A DNA stretch of 64,000 nt from Candidatus Peribacteria bacterium (GTDB taxonomy: Bacteria; Patescibacteriota; Gracilibacteria; Peribacterales; Peribacteraceae): positions 32,708 through 96,707 of the forward strand of contig VGKY01000003.1 of NCBI GenBank assembly GCA_016866875.1, given 5' to 3'. The translations under genes were made by a program, and so were the position numbers. The first letter of the stretch is position 1; each line of letters begins with the position of its first letter. Of the stretch, positions 57,860 through 64,000 are shown piece by piece. The notes under the pieces are model-generated. The model saw only the letters and a list, made by a program, of their open reading frames with translations. It was not told where the DNA came from and made no database searches.

Positions 57860-57962
57860 AGGGATAAAAGTTTGCAGGATTTGCGGGATTGCAGGGGCTG
57901 CAAAGTCCCCTTTCAATGCATCGTTCAACAGCGAAACTTCGCAACCCTCGCAAACTCCGCAA
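57860..57962. repeat. Nonamer-period repeats in the infC-rpmI gap
   Basis: On the minus strand, 9-base units GTTGCGGAG, TTTGCGAGG, GTTGCGAAG repeat between infC and rpmI, plus a second block TTTGCAGGA, TTTGCGGGA, TTGCAGGGG on the plus strand. It sits where the leader that regulates L35/L20 could be. Confidence 0.55.
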
Positions 57963-57974
57963 CCTTCTCAACCT

Positions 57975-58535
57975 CTACTTCCTGGCCCGAAGAACAACCA
58001 CAAAGTTGTTACCCTGCATACGCATCTCCTGCTCCACTTCTGCATCCTCCTGCAGGGCGGCGACAACGCCCTTCAGTTTGTCTACGGCGAAGGATTTGTT
58101 GCCAAGCTCGCGCCCTCTCAGGCGAACGACGAACTTCACCAGATGGCGCTCTGTAAGGAATTCCTTCGCGCGATCCACGAGACGGTCGAGATCATGCTGA
58201 TCCGTGCGAAAACCAAACCGTAGCATTTTGACTTCCGTCTGCTTGCTGCCACTCTTCTGCTTACGCTCCTTCTTCTGCTGTTGGTAGAGATATTGGCCGA
58301 TGTCCCCGATCTTCACGACGGGCGGGTTGACCTTACCGGCAATCTCGATGAGATCGAGCTCTGCTTCACGAGCCTGCGCGATGGCCTCAGCCAGAGAAAC
58401 CTTGCGCGAACCTTCGTCGGTCACGAGGAGCACCTCTGCAGTAGCAATCTGCTCATTGGTGCGCGGCCTGCGAGCATCGCGCGAGGAATGATGCGATCCG
58501 ATGTACTGTCTGCGTTTCTGCATGGACACGGGCAT
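57975..58535 (-). CDS. infC: Translation initiation factor IF-3
   Basis: About 186 residues. N-domain: RPRTNEQIATAEVLLVTDEG, SLAEAIAQAREAELDLIEIA. Linker and C-domain: QQQKKERKQKSGSKQTEVKM, LRFGFRTDQHDLDRLVDRA, RGRELGNKSFAVDKLKGVVA. It selects the initiator tRNA and start codon on the 30S subunit. The start may be 58535 (MPVSMQKRR) or 58523 (MQKRR). First gene of infC-rpmI-rplT; nothing here shows an unusual AUU start. Confidence 0.95.
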   Translation of the reverse strand: MPVSMQKRRQYIGSHHSSRDARRPRTNEQIATAEVLLVTDEGSRKVSLAEAIAQAREAELDLIEIAGKVNPPVVKIGDIGQYLYQQQKKERKQKSGSKQTEVKMLRFGFRTDQHDLDRLVDRAKEFLTERHLVKFVVRLRGRELGNKSFAVDKLKGVVAALQEDAEVEQEMRMQGNNFVVVLRARK

Positions 58536-58575
58536 CGTGAAGGGGCGCGACGAGAACGTCAATCACCCCCCGAAC

Positions 58576-59442
58576 TTATTGTCGTGTGTATAGGCCCAGC
58601 TCAACGCTCGCCTTGTACCATCCGGGCGCACCGCCGGCATCGAGCGTCAGTGCGTCGATCTGCATCATCTGCATCGGCCAGATCTTCGACGAGCGCAGCG
58701 TCTGGGCCATGGCCGGCGACACGGCCCGGCGCATCGTCGGCAGTGCGGACGTGCGCAGGATGTCGCGGAGAGACCGCTCGAAGCTCTGAGAAGAGAACGA
58801 GCGCAGCAACTGTGCATCCGCAGATCGCGGCTCTTCTATGTACGACAGGAGATCGGCATTGAGGTACTGCTCAAGGGCGACGATCGCCGTAGGACTCTCC
58901 ATCTCCGTGAGCCGAAGCAACTGCAACCGCTCGCTGTCTGTGAGCGCATCGGCGATAGACAGTGATCCGCAGAGCTGGATGAAAGCAATGAGCGCATCGA
59001 GCCCCTCTTCATGGATGCCAAGCGTCGTGCGCACCGGAGTGCGACGCAGTCCGCCTCCTGCATCCTCGACATTGCCAAAGGTCACCGGGGAAAAGGAGGA
59101 CAGCCTTGCTGAGGCCCGTAAGGACCGGAAGAGCACATCCAGTGCGGACACCGTCTTGTCGAGATCGGGCTCCGTAGGCAGGGCGTAGACGCGCATGCGC
59201 TCCTCGGGAGAACCTATGCGCAGGGCATCGGAAAGTTCCGCAAGTTCTCGCTGCTCGGCAAGCACGCGCGCACGTCGCTCAAGCTGAGGGATCTCCGTGA
59301 CGAGCGGCAAGGCATCCGCACGCACGCTGCGCACGGCAACCGCGTGCTCGCGCAGGAGCGTTCCCGCGAGAAACAGCAGACATCCAGACACTGCCCAGAG
59401 CGCTACCGTGATGAAGGGCCTGCGATTGCGCATGTCGTTCAT
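58576..59442 (-). CDS. PilO-like membrane protein (putative)
   Basis: A 288-residue protein. One N-terminal membrane helix (FITVALWAVSGCLLFLAGTL) is followed by a coiled-coil segment (EIPQLERRARVLAEQRELAE) and a mixed alpha/beta domain, the layout of type IV pilus PilO or Tad/T2SS GspM-like inner-membrane proteins. It overlaps the upstream gene by 4 bases and both share the same architecture, as PilN-PilO pairs do. No other pilus genes are in the window, so the assignment is tentative. Confidence 0.5.
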   Translation of the reverse strand: MNDMRNRRPFITVALWAVSGCLLFLAGTLLREHAVAVRSVRADALPLVTEIPQLERRARVLAEQRELAELSDALRIGSPEERMRVYALPTEPDLDKTVSALDVLFRSLRASARLSSFSPVTFGNVEDAGGGLRRTPVRTTLGIHEEGLDALIAFIQLCGSLSIADALTDSERLQLLRLTEMESPTAIVALEQYLNADLLSYIEEPRSADAQLLRSFSSQSFERSLRDILRTSALPTMRRAVSPAMAQTLRSSKIWPMQMMQIDALTLDAGGAPGWYKASVELGLYTRQ

Positions 59443-60029
59443 CGGAAATGCAGGGTGATGGTAAAGGGTGAGTGCGGACCGATACGGGGATCTTGCAGCC
59501 GCGTGAATGCCGGCGGCGTCACGCGCACGACGCGCTCATCGGTGCGCAGTGCTTCCAGAAACTGTGCGAGAACGGTCATGCTACTTAAGCCCACACCCGA
59601 TACATCTCCGCTGATCGCTGCTTCCCCATCGCCGTACGTCATGGACGTGATGACGATGGCGCCGCCATGATCGGGAGTTGCCGCATGAGCGGTGGCCCGC
59701 ACGGAACGGAGAAAATCCATGGGATGGATCTCTCCGATCTTGGCATCGACAAGGGAACGATAGGGGGTGCCGCTCAGGGGAAGGACATCCTCATTGCGAC
59801 GGCCTTCAAGCGCGGTGACTTCGCCCCGCAGGACCTCGGCCTGAGATTGCAACGATGGGATGTCACGCATTTCCCCCTGCACTTCGACGGCCGTGAGCAT
59901 GGGCAGTACGAGGATGCGCGAGATAATGAGCGCTCCGGAGAAGACTGCAGAGAAGAGTGCCAGCGGTTTCCCGTAGCGATACAGAATTCCGTGGATGATC
60001 GTGCCGGCGTCTGCGCGCGAGAGAGCCAT
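59439..60029 (-). CDS. PilN/PilO-like membrane protein (putative)
   Basis: A 196-residue protein with an N-terminal membrane helix ([20 protein letters not shown]), a short coiled-coil ([20 protein letters not shown]) and a ferredoxin-like beta-alpha domain ([37 protein letters not shown]). The [10 protein letters not shown]-like strand pair is typical of PilN/PilO periplasmic domains. A minus-strand TATAAT at 60044-60049 would give a leader of only about 8 bases. First of a coupled pair. Confidence 0.55.
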   Translation of the reverse strand: MALSRADAGTIIHGILYRYGKPLALFSAVFSGALIISRILVLPMLTAVEVQGEMRDIPSLQSQAEVLRGEVTALEGRRNEDVLPLSGTPYRSLVDAKIGEIHPMDFLRSVRATAHAATPDHGGAIVITSMTYGDGEAAISGDVSGVGLSSMTVLAQFLEALRTDERVVRVTPPAFTRLQDPRIGPHSPFTITLHFR

Positions 60030-60197
60030 GCGGGTTTCCCATCATTATACCAAAAAACCGACGTCTTTGCGATGCCTACATGGCAGCGCGTATGGGGTTT
60101 GTTGGGCGGAACCCAAAGCCCAATCAACACAAGGGCTTGCCCAGTTCTCTCATCTCAAGAAAACCTGTATATTGTCGATATTCCTTCCCCCTTCCCC

Positions 60198-61281
60198 GTG
60201 GAAGAGCTCCTCAGAAAACTCCGGGAACTCCAGTCAGCCCTGCACACGGGAAAGGACTCTCTTTGAGGGCAAAGGAATTCCCAAGCGCATCGCAGAGCTC
60301 ACCGCTCGCACGGAGGACTCTACGGTGTGGAACGACCAGCGTGAGGCCAACCGCCTCTTTGGCGAGCTCAAGACGCTGCGCAAACTGTGGGACCCCATTA
60401 CGCATCTGGAGACGGAGCTACATGATCTCCTGGAGCTGACAGAACACGCCTCCCCCATAGACCTCATGGATCTCGAGAGAGAGGCCGCAAAATTGGAAGG
60501 GCAATGGAAGCAGCTCGAGTCGCAGCTCTACCTTTCCGGGGAATTCGATGCGGGTCACTGCTACCTCACGATCTCCGGAGGCGCCGGCGGTACGGAGGCC
60601 CAGGACTGGGCGGCGATGCTCCTGAGGATGTACCTGCGCTACTGCGAGAGAAACGGATGGAAGACGGAGCTCGTCGACAGGACCGACGGTCAGGAAGCTG
60701 GTATCAAGTCCGCCTCGGTCTACGTGGAAGGACCCATGGCCTACGGGTATCTCAAATGTGAGCGCGGAGCGCATCGCCTCGTGCGTCTCTCGCCGTTCAA
60801 CGCGAAAAACCTTCGCCAGACAAGCTTCGCACTCGTCGAGGTGCTCCCCGAAATCGCGGAGGCTGAAGTGGCGATCAGCGCGAGCGAACTCAAGATCGAC
60901 ACATTCCGAAGCGGCGGTGCGGGCGGGCAGAACGTGAACAAGGTGGAGACTGCCGTGCGCATCACGCACCTACCGACGGGGCTCGTGGTTGCATGCCAGA
61001 GCGAACGTTCGCAACTGCAAAACCGCAACCGCGCGATGGCGATGCTGCGGGCCAAACTCCTCGAAAAGAAGCACGCCGAAGATGCGGCAACCAAGAATGA
61101 GCTCAAGGGCGCTACGCAGAGCGCGGACTTCGGGCAGCAGATCAGAAGCTACGTGCTGCACCCCTATCAGATGGTGAAAGACCTACGGACGGAGGTGGAA
61201 ACAAGCAATACACAGGCAGTGCTCGACGGAGATCTGCAGGAGTTTATCGATGCCGAGCTTAAGCGCCTTGCAAAGACGTAG
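60198..61281 (+). CDS. prfB: Peptide chain release factor 2, programmed +1 frameshift
   Basis: Two frames joined by a +1 shift. The first runs from a GTG at 60198 ([20 protein letters not shown]) to CTT TGA at 60261-60266; skipping T60264 continues as GAG GGC ([18 protein letters not shown]). An AAGGA stretch sits just before the site, like the SD-like element in other prfB genes. Total about 360 residues. The RF2 anticodon tripeptide SPF ([12 protein letters not shown]) and catalytic GGQ ([19 protein letters not shown]) are present. RF2 terminates at UAA/UGA; the in-frame UGA gives autoregulation. Confidence 0.93.
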
Positions 61282-61329
61282 CCCACAAAGCACTCAAGGT
61301 GTGCTTCACATGTGTACTTGCGACCGAAA

Positions 61330-61360
61330 AAAACGGGGCCCCTTACAGCAACCCCGTTTT
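61330..61360. terminator. Terminator between prfB and the histone gene
   Basis: A 9-bp stem AAAACGGGG (61330-61338)/CCCCGTTTT (61352-61360) gives T- and A-runs on both strands. It serves the convergent prfB and histone genes. Confidence 0.8.
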
Positions 61361-61379
61361 AAAGAACCATTGCAGATGC

Positions 61380-61550
61380 TTACAGATCACACGGGCGAAC
61401 CGTCTTGCGACCGTTGTCACCGGCGCGCTTGACTGCGGCCTCGAGAGCGTCCTCGAGGAACGCGCTTGCGGACTCCGCGAGGTCACCGGCGGCCATCATG
61501 TTGTGCTTCTTGATGAGCTCTTTGATCTTCGAAGCGACGACGTAGGACAT
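61380..61550 (-). CDS. Bacterial histone-fold protein
   Basis: A 56-residue protein, too short for usual ORF cut-offs. It reads MSYVVASKIKELIKKHNMMA, AGDLAESASAFLEDALEAAV and KRAGDNGRKTVRPCDL. The central long helix and the end RKTVRPCDL match the histone fold (compare GRKTIKAEDI in archaeal HMf). The length corresponds to minimal bacterial histones such as those of Bdellovibrio, which lack part of the last helix. It is expected to bind and compact DNA as a dimer. It stands alone, facing prfB across a terminator; the start ATG at 61550 follows a GGGGATAAAGG leader. Confidence 0.75.
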   Translation of the reverse strand: MSYVVASKIKELIKKHNMMAAGDLAESASAFLEDALEAAVKRAGDNGRKTVRPCDL

Positions 61551-62221
61551 GGGGATAAAGGGGAAGGAAGTAGACGGGCAGATAGTACCAGCGCAAATCG
61601 CCCCTGCAAGCGAATAATTGCCGTCAAATGGTGAATTTGTCTTATCAAAAGCAATTGACGAAATAGACTTTTTGCAAGGAATTATGCTGCAAAACGCCGA
61701 TCCGCCCTATTGTCCACTAAAATCTTCTGGCGGTGTGCGCTGGAAAAAATACGAACCGATTTCGCCCAAAATTTGTAGGGCGGGCGGCATTCCTCCCAGG
61801 CCCTCCTTCCGCCCGCCCGCAGAAGTGACCCTTTCGGATTGGACGATTTCAGGTTTTTCGTTCCGCTTTTAGCGGAGAACTCTAGGCTTCGCCCAGTTTG
61901 GCGGCAAATTCTTTTCTTTAACGTTTCGGCGTATGCGATATCCAGCACCAGTAAAATGTGCCCCGCGGAGTGAAACGAAGTGGGGCCTACTGGTGCTGGA
62001 TATGGGAGAGGAGGTGGTGCATCCACTTGCCCTCCGTAGCTTCTTGACGGCTATAGCACGGAGTGCGACGGCTGTTAGCGAAGGAGGGTTGAATCCTTGC
62101 GCCACCGACGAACCGCATACGCCGTGTTGTATGACCGTTCCGTTTATTGGTTGGGGGGAAAACACTCAAAACAACAAGAACACACATGGATTGGTTGCTG
62201 ATTATTGCGTATCATTGAGAC
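61551..62221. other. Gene-poor repeat-containing region, AT-richer than flank
   Basis: No supported gene in about 670 bases. It contains a Cys/Arg-rich spurious frame, several inverted repeats (see 61937-62003) and an element at about 62027-62085 with arms CCTCCGTAGC and GCGAAGGAGG. It marks the border to the AT-richer lipid-gene segment. Confidence 0.6.
61937..62003. repeat. Long inverted repeat ATATCCAGCACCAGTA
   Basis: A 16-bp perfect stem (61938-61953 with 61988-62003) encloses a second GC-rich stem GCCCC/GGGGC. It would form a large hairpin. No terminator T-run follows. Confidence 0.8.
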
Positions 62222-62851
62222 ATGCAAGAAAAAGACCATTTGCACCAGCTGCATGCATTTTCTGCCAATGAAGCTGCATTTCAGCATTCCTTTGGTACCT
62301 GGAGGCAGAAAGTATTTCTGCCATTACTCAAAATTTTGGATAGAGCCAATGTCAGCCCAGACGCACTTTCGTTGCTGGGGATACTGGTGATGTTTTTACT
62401 GCCTCTCGGTTTTTTGTATTCACCGGTATTCCTCATATTGGCATATGTGCTTCACTTATTCTTAGATGGAATAGATGGAGCATTGGCTCGTCACAAGGGG
62501 ATTGCTTCTCAGCGGGGAGCATACTTGGACGTTGTCGTTGATCATGCGTCATTGGTAGCCACAGTACTGACATTGCAGTGGTTTGGATTGGGGGGGAGCT
62601 TCTGGTTGCTGCTCTATAGCATTTGCTACCTCATCTTGGTTGTACATTTTGTGCTGATGAATGCACGAGGCAACCCACCTACTTTCCCTGTCATTCGTAC
62701 AAAATATCCGCTGTTTTTGCTGACAGTACTGATTGGTTTTGGATTGATACAGACAGTATGGCTTGAATGGTTTTTGATGGTTTTTGCGCTCTACTACGCA
62801 GCAATGGTTGTTATTTATCTTGTTCTTTTTCGATGGAGTCTCCCCTCATGA
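62222..62851 (+). CDS. CDP-alcohol phosphatidyltransferase
   Basis: A 209-residue integral membrane enzyme. The family signature DG-x2-AR-x8-G-x3-D-x3-D is complete (DGALARHKGIASQRGAYLDV then VVD). Five to six helices follow. It would transfer a polar headgroup to a CDP-activated lipid. It overlaps by 4 bases (ATGA) with the CarS-like gene, so the two probably supply and use the same CDP-lipid. Base composition is clearly AT-richer than most of the window. Confidence 0.9.
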   Translation: MQEKDHLHQLHAFSANEAAFQHSFGTWRQKVFLPLLKILDRANVSPDALSLLGILVMFLLPLGFLYSPVFLILAYVLHLFLDGIDGALARHKGIASQRGAYLDVVVDHASLVATVLTLQWFGLGGSFWLLLYSICYLILVVHFVLMNARGNPPTFPVIRTKYPLFLLTVLIGFGLIQTVWLEWFLMVFALYYAAMVVIYLVLFRWSLPS

Positions 62852-63351
62852 TAGTACTGGCTGATGCGATTCTGACGTATGTTCCTGCGTACTTTGGCAA
62901 CATGATGCCCCCTATTGCCGGTGCACTTAAATTGCCGCTTGGGTATGCCATCGCGCCTACAAAGTTGGGGAGAAATAAGACATACAGAGGCATATATTCT
63001 GGAGTGATAGGAGGAGTATTGGGCAGCTGGTTGTTATGGTCATTGCAATGGGGGTGGTATGGAACACAGTCTTTATCGCTATCCATCATTGCCGGAGGAC
63101 TGATGGGATTTGGCGCATTAGCAGGAGATGCCGTGAAATCAGGGTTCAAGCGATGGAAAAACATTCCATCGGGAAAACCGTTTGTGCCATTCGATCAATT
63201 GGATTTCATCTTAGGGGGTAGCCTCTTTGCGTATATCGTGATGCCAATACCTTGGGAAATATTGCTGACCGCACTGATTATTACACCCCTCTTACATCTG
63301 CTTGTGAATATTCTGGCATACCATTTAAAGCTAAAGAGTGTATGGTGGTGA
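62848..63351 (+). CDS. CDP-archaeol synthase-like (CarS/DUF46) membrane protein
   Basis: About 167 residues with four to five helices. It has ILTYVPAYFGNMMPPIAGAL (start typical of CarS: NxxP), APTKLGRNKTYRGIYSGVIG (G-x-NKT-x-RG), GFGALAGDAVKSGFKRWKNI (GD..KS..KR) and the signature VPFDQLDFILGG. In archaea CarS makes CDP-archaeol from CTP and a diether phospholipid; bacterial members act on unknown lipids. Coupled to the CDP-alcohol phosphatidyltransferase. The ATG at 62848 is chosen for the overlap. Confidence 0.85.
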   Translation: MIVLADAILTYVPAYFGNMMPPIAGALKLPLGYAIAPTKLGRNKTYRGIYSGVIGGVLGSWLLWSLQWGWYGTQSLSLSIIAGGLMGFGALAGDAVKSGFKRWKNIPSGKPFVPFDQLDFILGGSLFAYIVMPIPWEILLTALIITPLLHLLVNILAYHLKLKSVWW

Positions 63352-64000
63352 GATCGCGTTGAGCCGTCGGTTCAATCTCGAACACTTTGTGCTGGTATGC
63401 ATACCGATGCCACTCCCGCTTCATGCAAAATTCACTGAATGTCGTCCACCCTGTGTAGAGCAGGTGTCTCAATGAAAAACACTGTGAAGGAACATGAACC
63501 GAATCAATCGTCTTATTCGTAATAAGTGCCTGAAATGCCTCTGTGCGATTTGGCTGTGGTTTGGATGTTGGAATATCAATGTAGAAACCAAGATCTCGCG
63601 GATGATGAGCATCTGATCCGATTGCATAAAATGCATGCTCTCCATTTTTCACAAGTGACTGTGAAAGTCGTACGCTTTCGCACAGCTTCTTTTCAACATT
63701 GTGCAGCCATGTCCAAGGCATGTACTCGAAAAATTTTTCCAGTAGAAGATAGCATCCATTTTGCATTTCAAAGGCTGGTACCTGTCTCAAAAATTCCAGC
63801 ATTTTCTCTTCGCTGGGGAATAGTTTCTTGAGCGGATTGCCGGTGAGAAACGGATGAGGAACGAACCATTGCAGATCGGAGTCCCGCAGGTATGCAAGCA
63901 TTTCCGATACATTCATAGCGAATGGTTTGAGTAGCATAGGATGATCGTCGTACCAGTCGTGTTCTGCGAATGCGATTATCTCAATGCCCTTTCCTTCATT
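63281..64000 (-). CDS. PHP-domain phosphoesterase-like protein, 5' end outside window
   Basis: The frame stays open to the right edge: beyond the ATG at 63937 it reads GIEIIAFAEHDWYDDHPMLL, so the true N-terminus lies outside. PHP metal-site motifs are AEHDWYDD, WFVPHPFLTGNPLKK and AIGSDAHHPRDLG. The family includes phosphoesterases and polymerase-linked exonucleases; the substrate here is unknown. Its 3' end overlaps the convergent CarS-like gene by about 70 bases, which is unusual. AT-rich like its neighbours, it probably belongs to the same acquired segment. Confidence 0.8.
   Translation of the reverse strand, partial: NEGKGIEIIAFAEHDWYDDHPMLLKPFAMNVSEMLAYLRDSDLQWFVPHPFLTGNPLKKLFPSEEKMLEFLRQVPAFEMQNGCYLLLEKFFEYMPWTWLHNVEKKLCESVRLSQSLVKNGEHAFYAIGSDAHHPRDLGFYIDIPTSKPQPNRTEAFQALITNKTIDSVHVPSQCFSLRHLLYTGWTTFSEFCMKREWHRYAYQHKVFEIEPTAQRDLTTIHSLALNGMPEYSQADVRGV

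Noticed and set aside
60198-61281. prfB as a frameshift pseudogene, or UGA as a sense codon
   Set aside because: The CTT-TGA site with +1 continuation is the standard RF2 regulatory frameshift, and other genes in the window end in TGA (for example the NIF3-like gene).
61680-62170. Repeat region considered as tmRNA or RNase P RNA
   Set aside because: No tRNA-like ends, tag reading frame or conserved RNase P core sequence could be found on either strand.

Overview
The window looks like part of a small-genome Patescibacteria (CPR) chromosome, most plausibly a Peregrinibacteria/Peribacteria-like lineage. This is inferred from the gene mix: a UvrC without its C-terminal HhH region, a TrmB-type regulator, a histone-fold protein, a stand-alone FecR/DUF5667 anti-sigma protein and a fermentative 2-oxoacid/acetate module. 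The taxon is not proven. UGA is used as a normal stop, and RF2 is present with its autoregulatory frameshift, so the UGA-recoding CPR groups are unlikely. Most of the window is dense, short-spaced, fairly GC-rich coding sequence. The right end (from about 61.6 kb) is visibly AT-richer.

Layout. 0-1.7 kb: operon of three unknown coiled-coil proteins. 1.9-7.7 kb: hibernation factor, DUF3048 protein, L25, a GT2 glycosyltransferase, UvrC with an inserted GNAT-like segment, PH-domain membrane protein. 7.7-8.7 kb: tRNA-Glu, two truncated gene pieces and a candidate structured RNA with its own promoter and terminator. 8.7-15.4 kb: PhyH oxygenase, DedA protein, RlmI, IS30 remnant, a PRMT-like methyltransferase, RlmH and RlmD. 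15.4-18.3 kb: secreted zincin, half-length sugar-transferase-like membrane protein, NDP-sugar pyrophosphorylase. 18.4-21.5 kb: a lipoprotein resembling the SecD periplasmic domain, then SecD carrying an inserted parvulin domain. 21.5-26.8 kb: ATP-grasp enzyme and folate/thymidylate genes (folB, folK, folE, folA, thyA). 26.8-30.7 kb: TrmB regulator, glutamine synthetase and ammonium transporter. 30.7-35.6 kb: thioredoxin lipoprotein, Nth, exonuclease, deformylase, GatB, EF-P. 35.7-38.2 kb: ECF sigma and anti-sigma pair. 38.3-45.5 kb: long-form GuaA, O-antigen-ligase-like protein, WecB, GpmA and WecG-like transferase. 45.5-48.5 kb: Cys-rich and DsbA-like envelope proteins, an unknown small gene with a near-consensus promoter, DUF167, TrmD. 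48.5-55.3 kb: 2-oxoacid oxidoreductase, flavodoxin, FHA-like protein and ADP-forming acyl-CoA synthetase. 55.5-61.6 kb: NIF3-like protein, membrane protein, infC-rpmI-rplT, a PilN/PilO-like pair, frameshifted prfB and a bacterial histone. 62.2-64 kb: CDP-alcohol phosphatidyltransferase, a CarS-like CDP-archaeol synthase and a partial PHP-domain protein.

Genes acting together. KorA/KorB, flavodoxin and the ADP-forming CoA ligase can be read as a fermentative ATP module (2-oxoacid to acyl-CoA plus reduced flavodoxin, then acyl-CoA to acid plus ATP). GlnA and Amt form an ammonium assimilation unit. The fol genes and ThyA supply and use tetrahydrofolate. WecB, WecG, the GT2, the pyrophosphorylase and the ligase-like protein point to a surface polysaccharide.

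The most unusual large-scale feature is repeated DNA. Heptanucleotide-period repeats occur between genes and also, in frame, inside conserved enzymes (GuaA, TrmD, WecB, KorA, WecG, the PRMT and the O-antigen-ligase-like protein). There are also three copies of a 30-bp perfect palindrome with compensatory changes, two copies of a roughly 190-nt structured element, and several CTTCGAC/GCTCAGG-type elements. The best candidates for undescribed biology are the SecD-parvulin fusion with its lipoprotein partner, the repeat families that invade coding sequence, the roughly 150-nt RNA near 8.5 kb, the UvrC insertion, and the CarS-like lipid pair in an AT-rich island.
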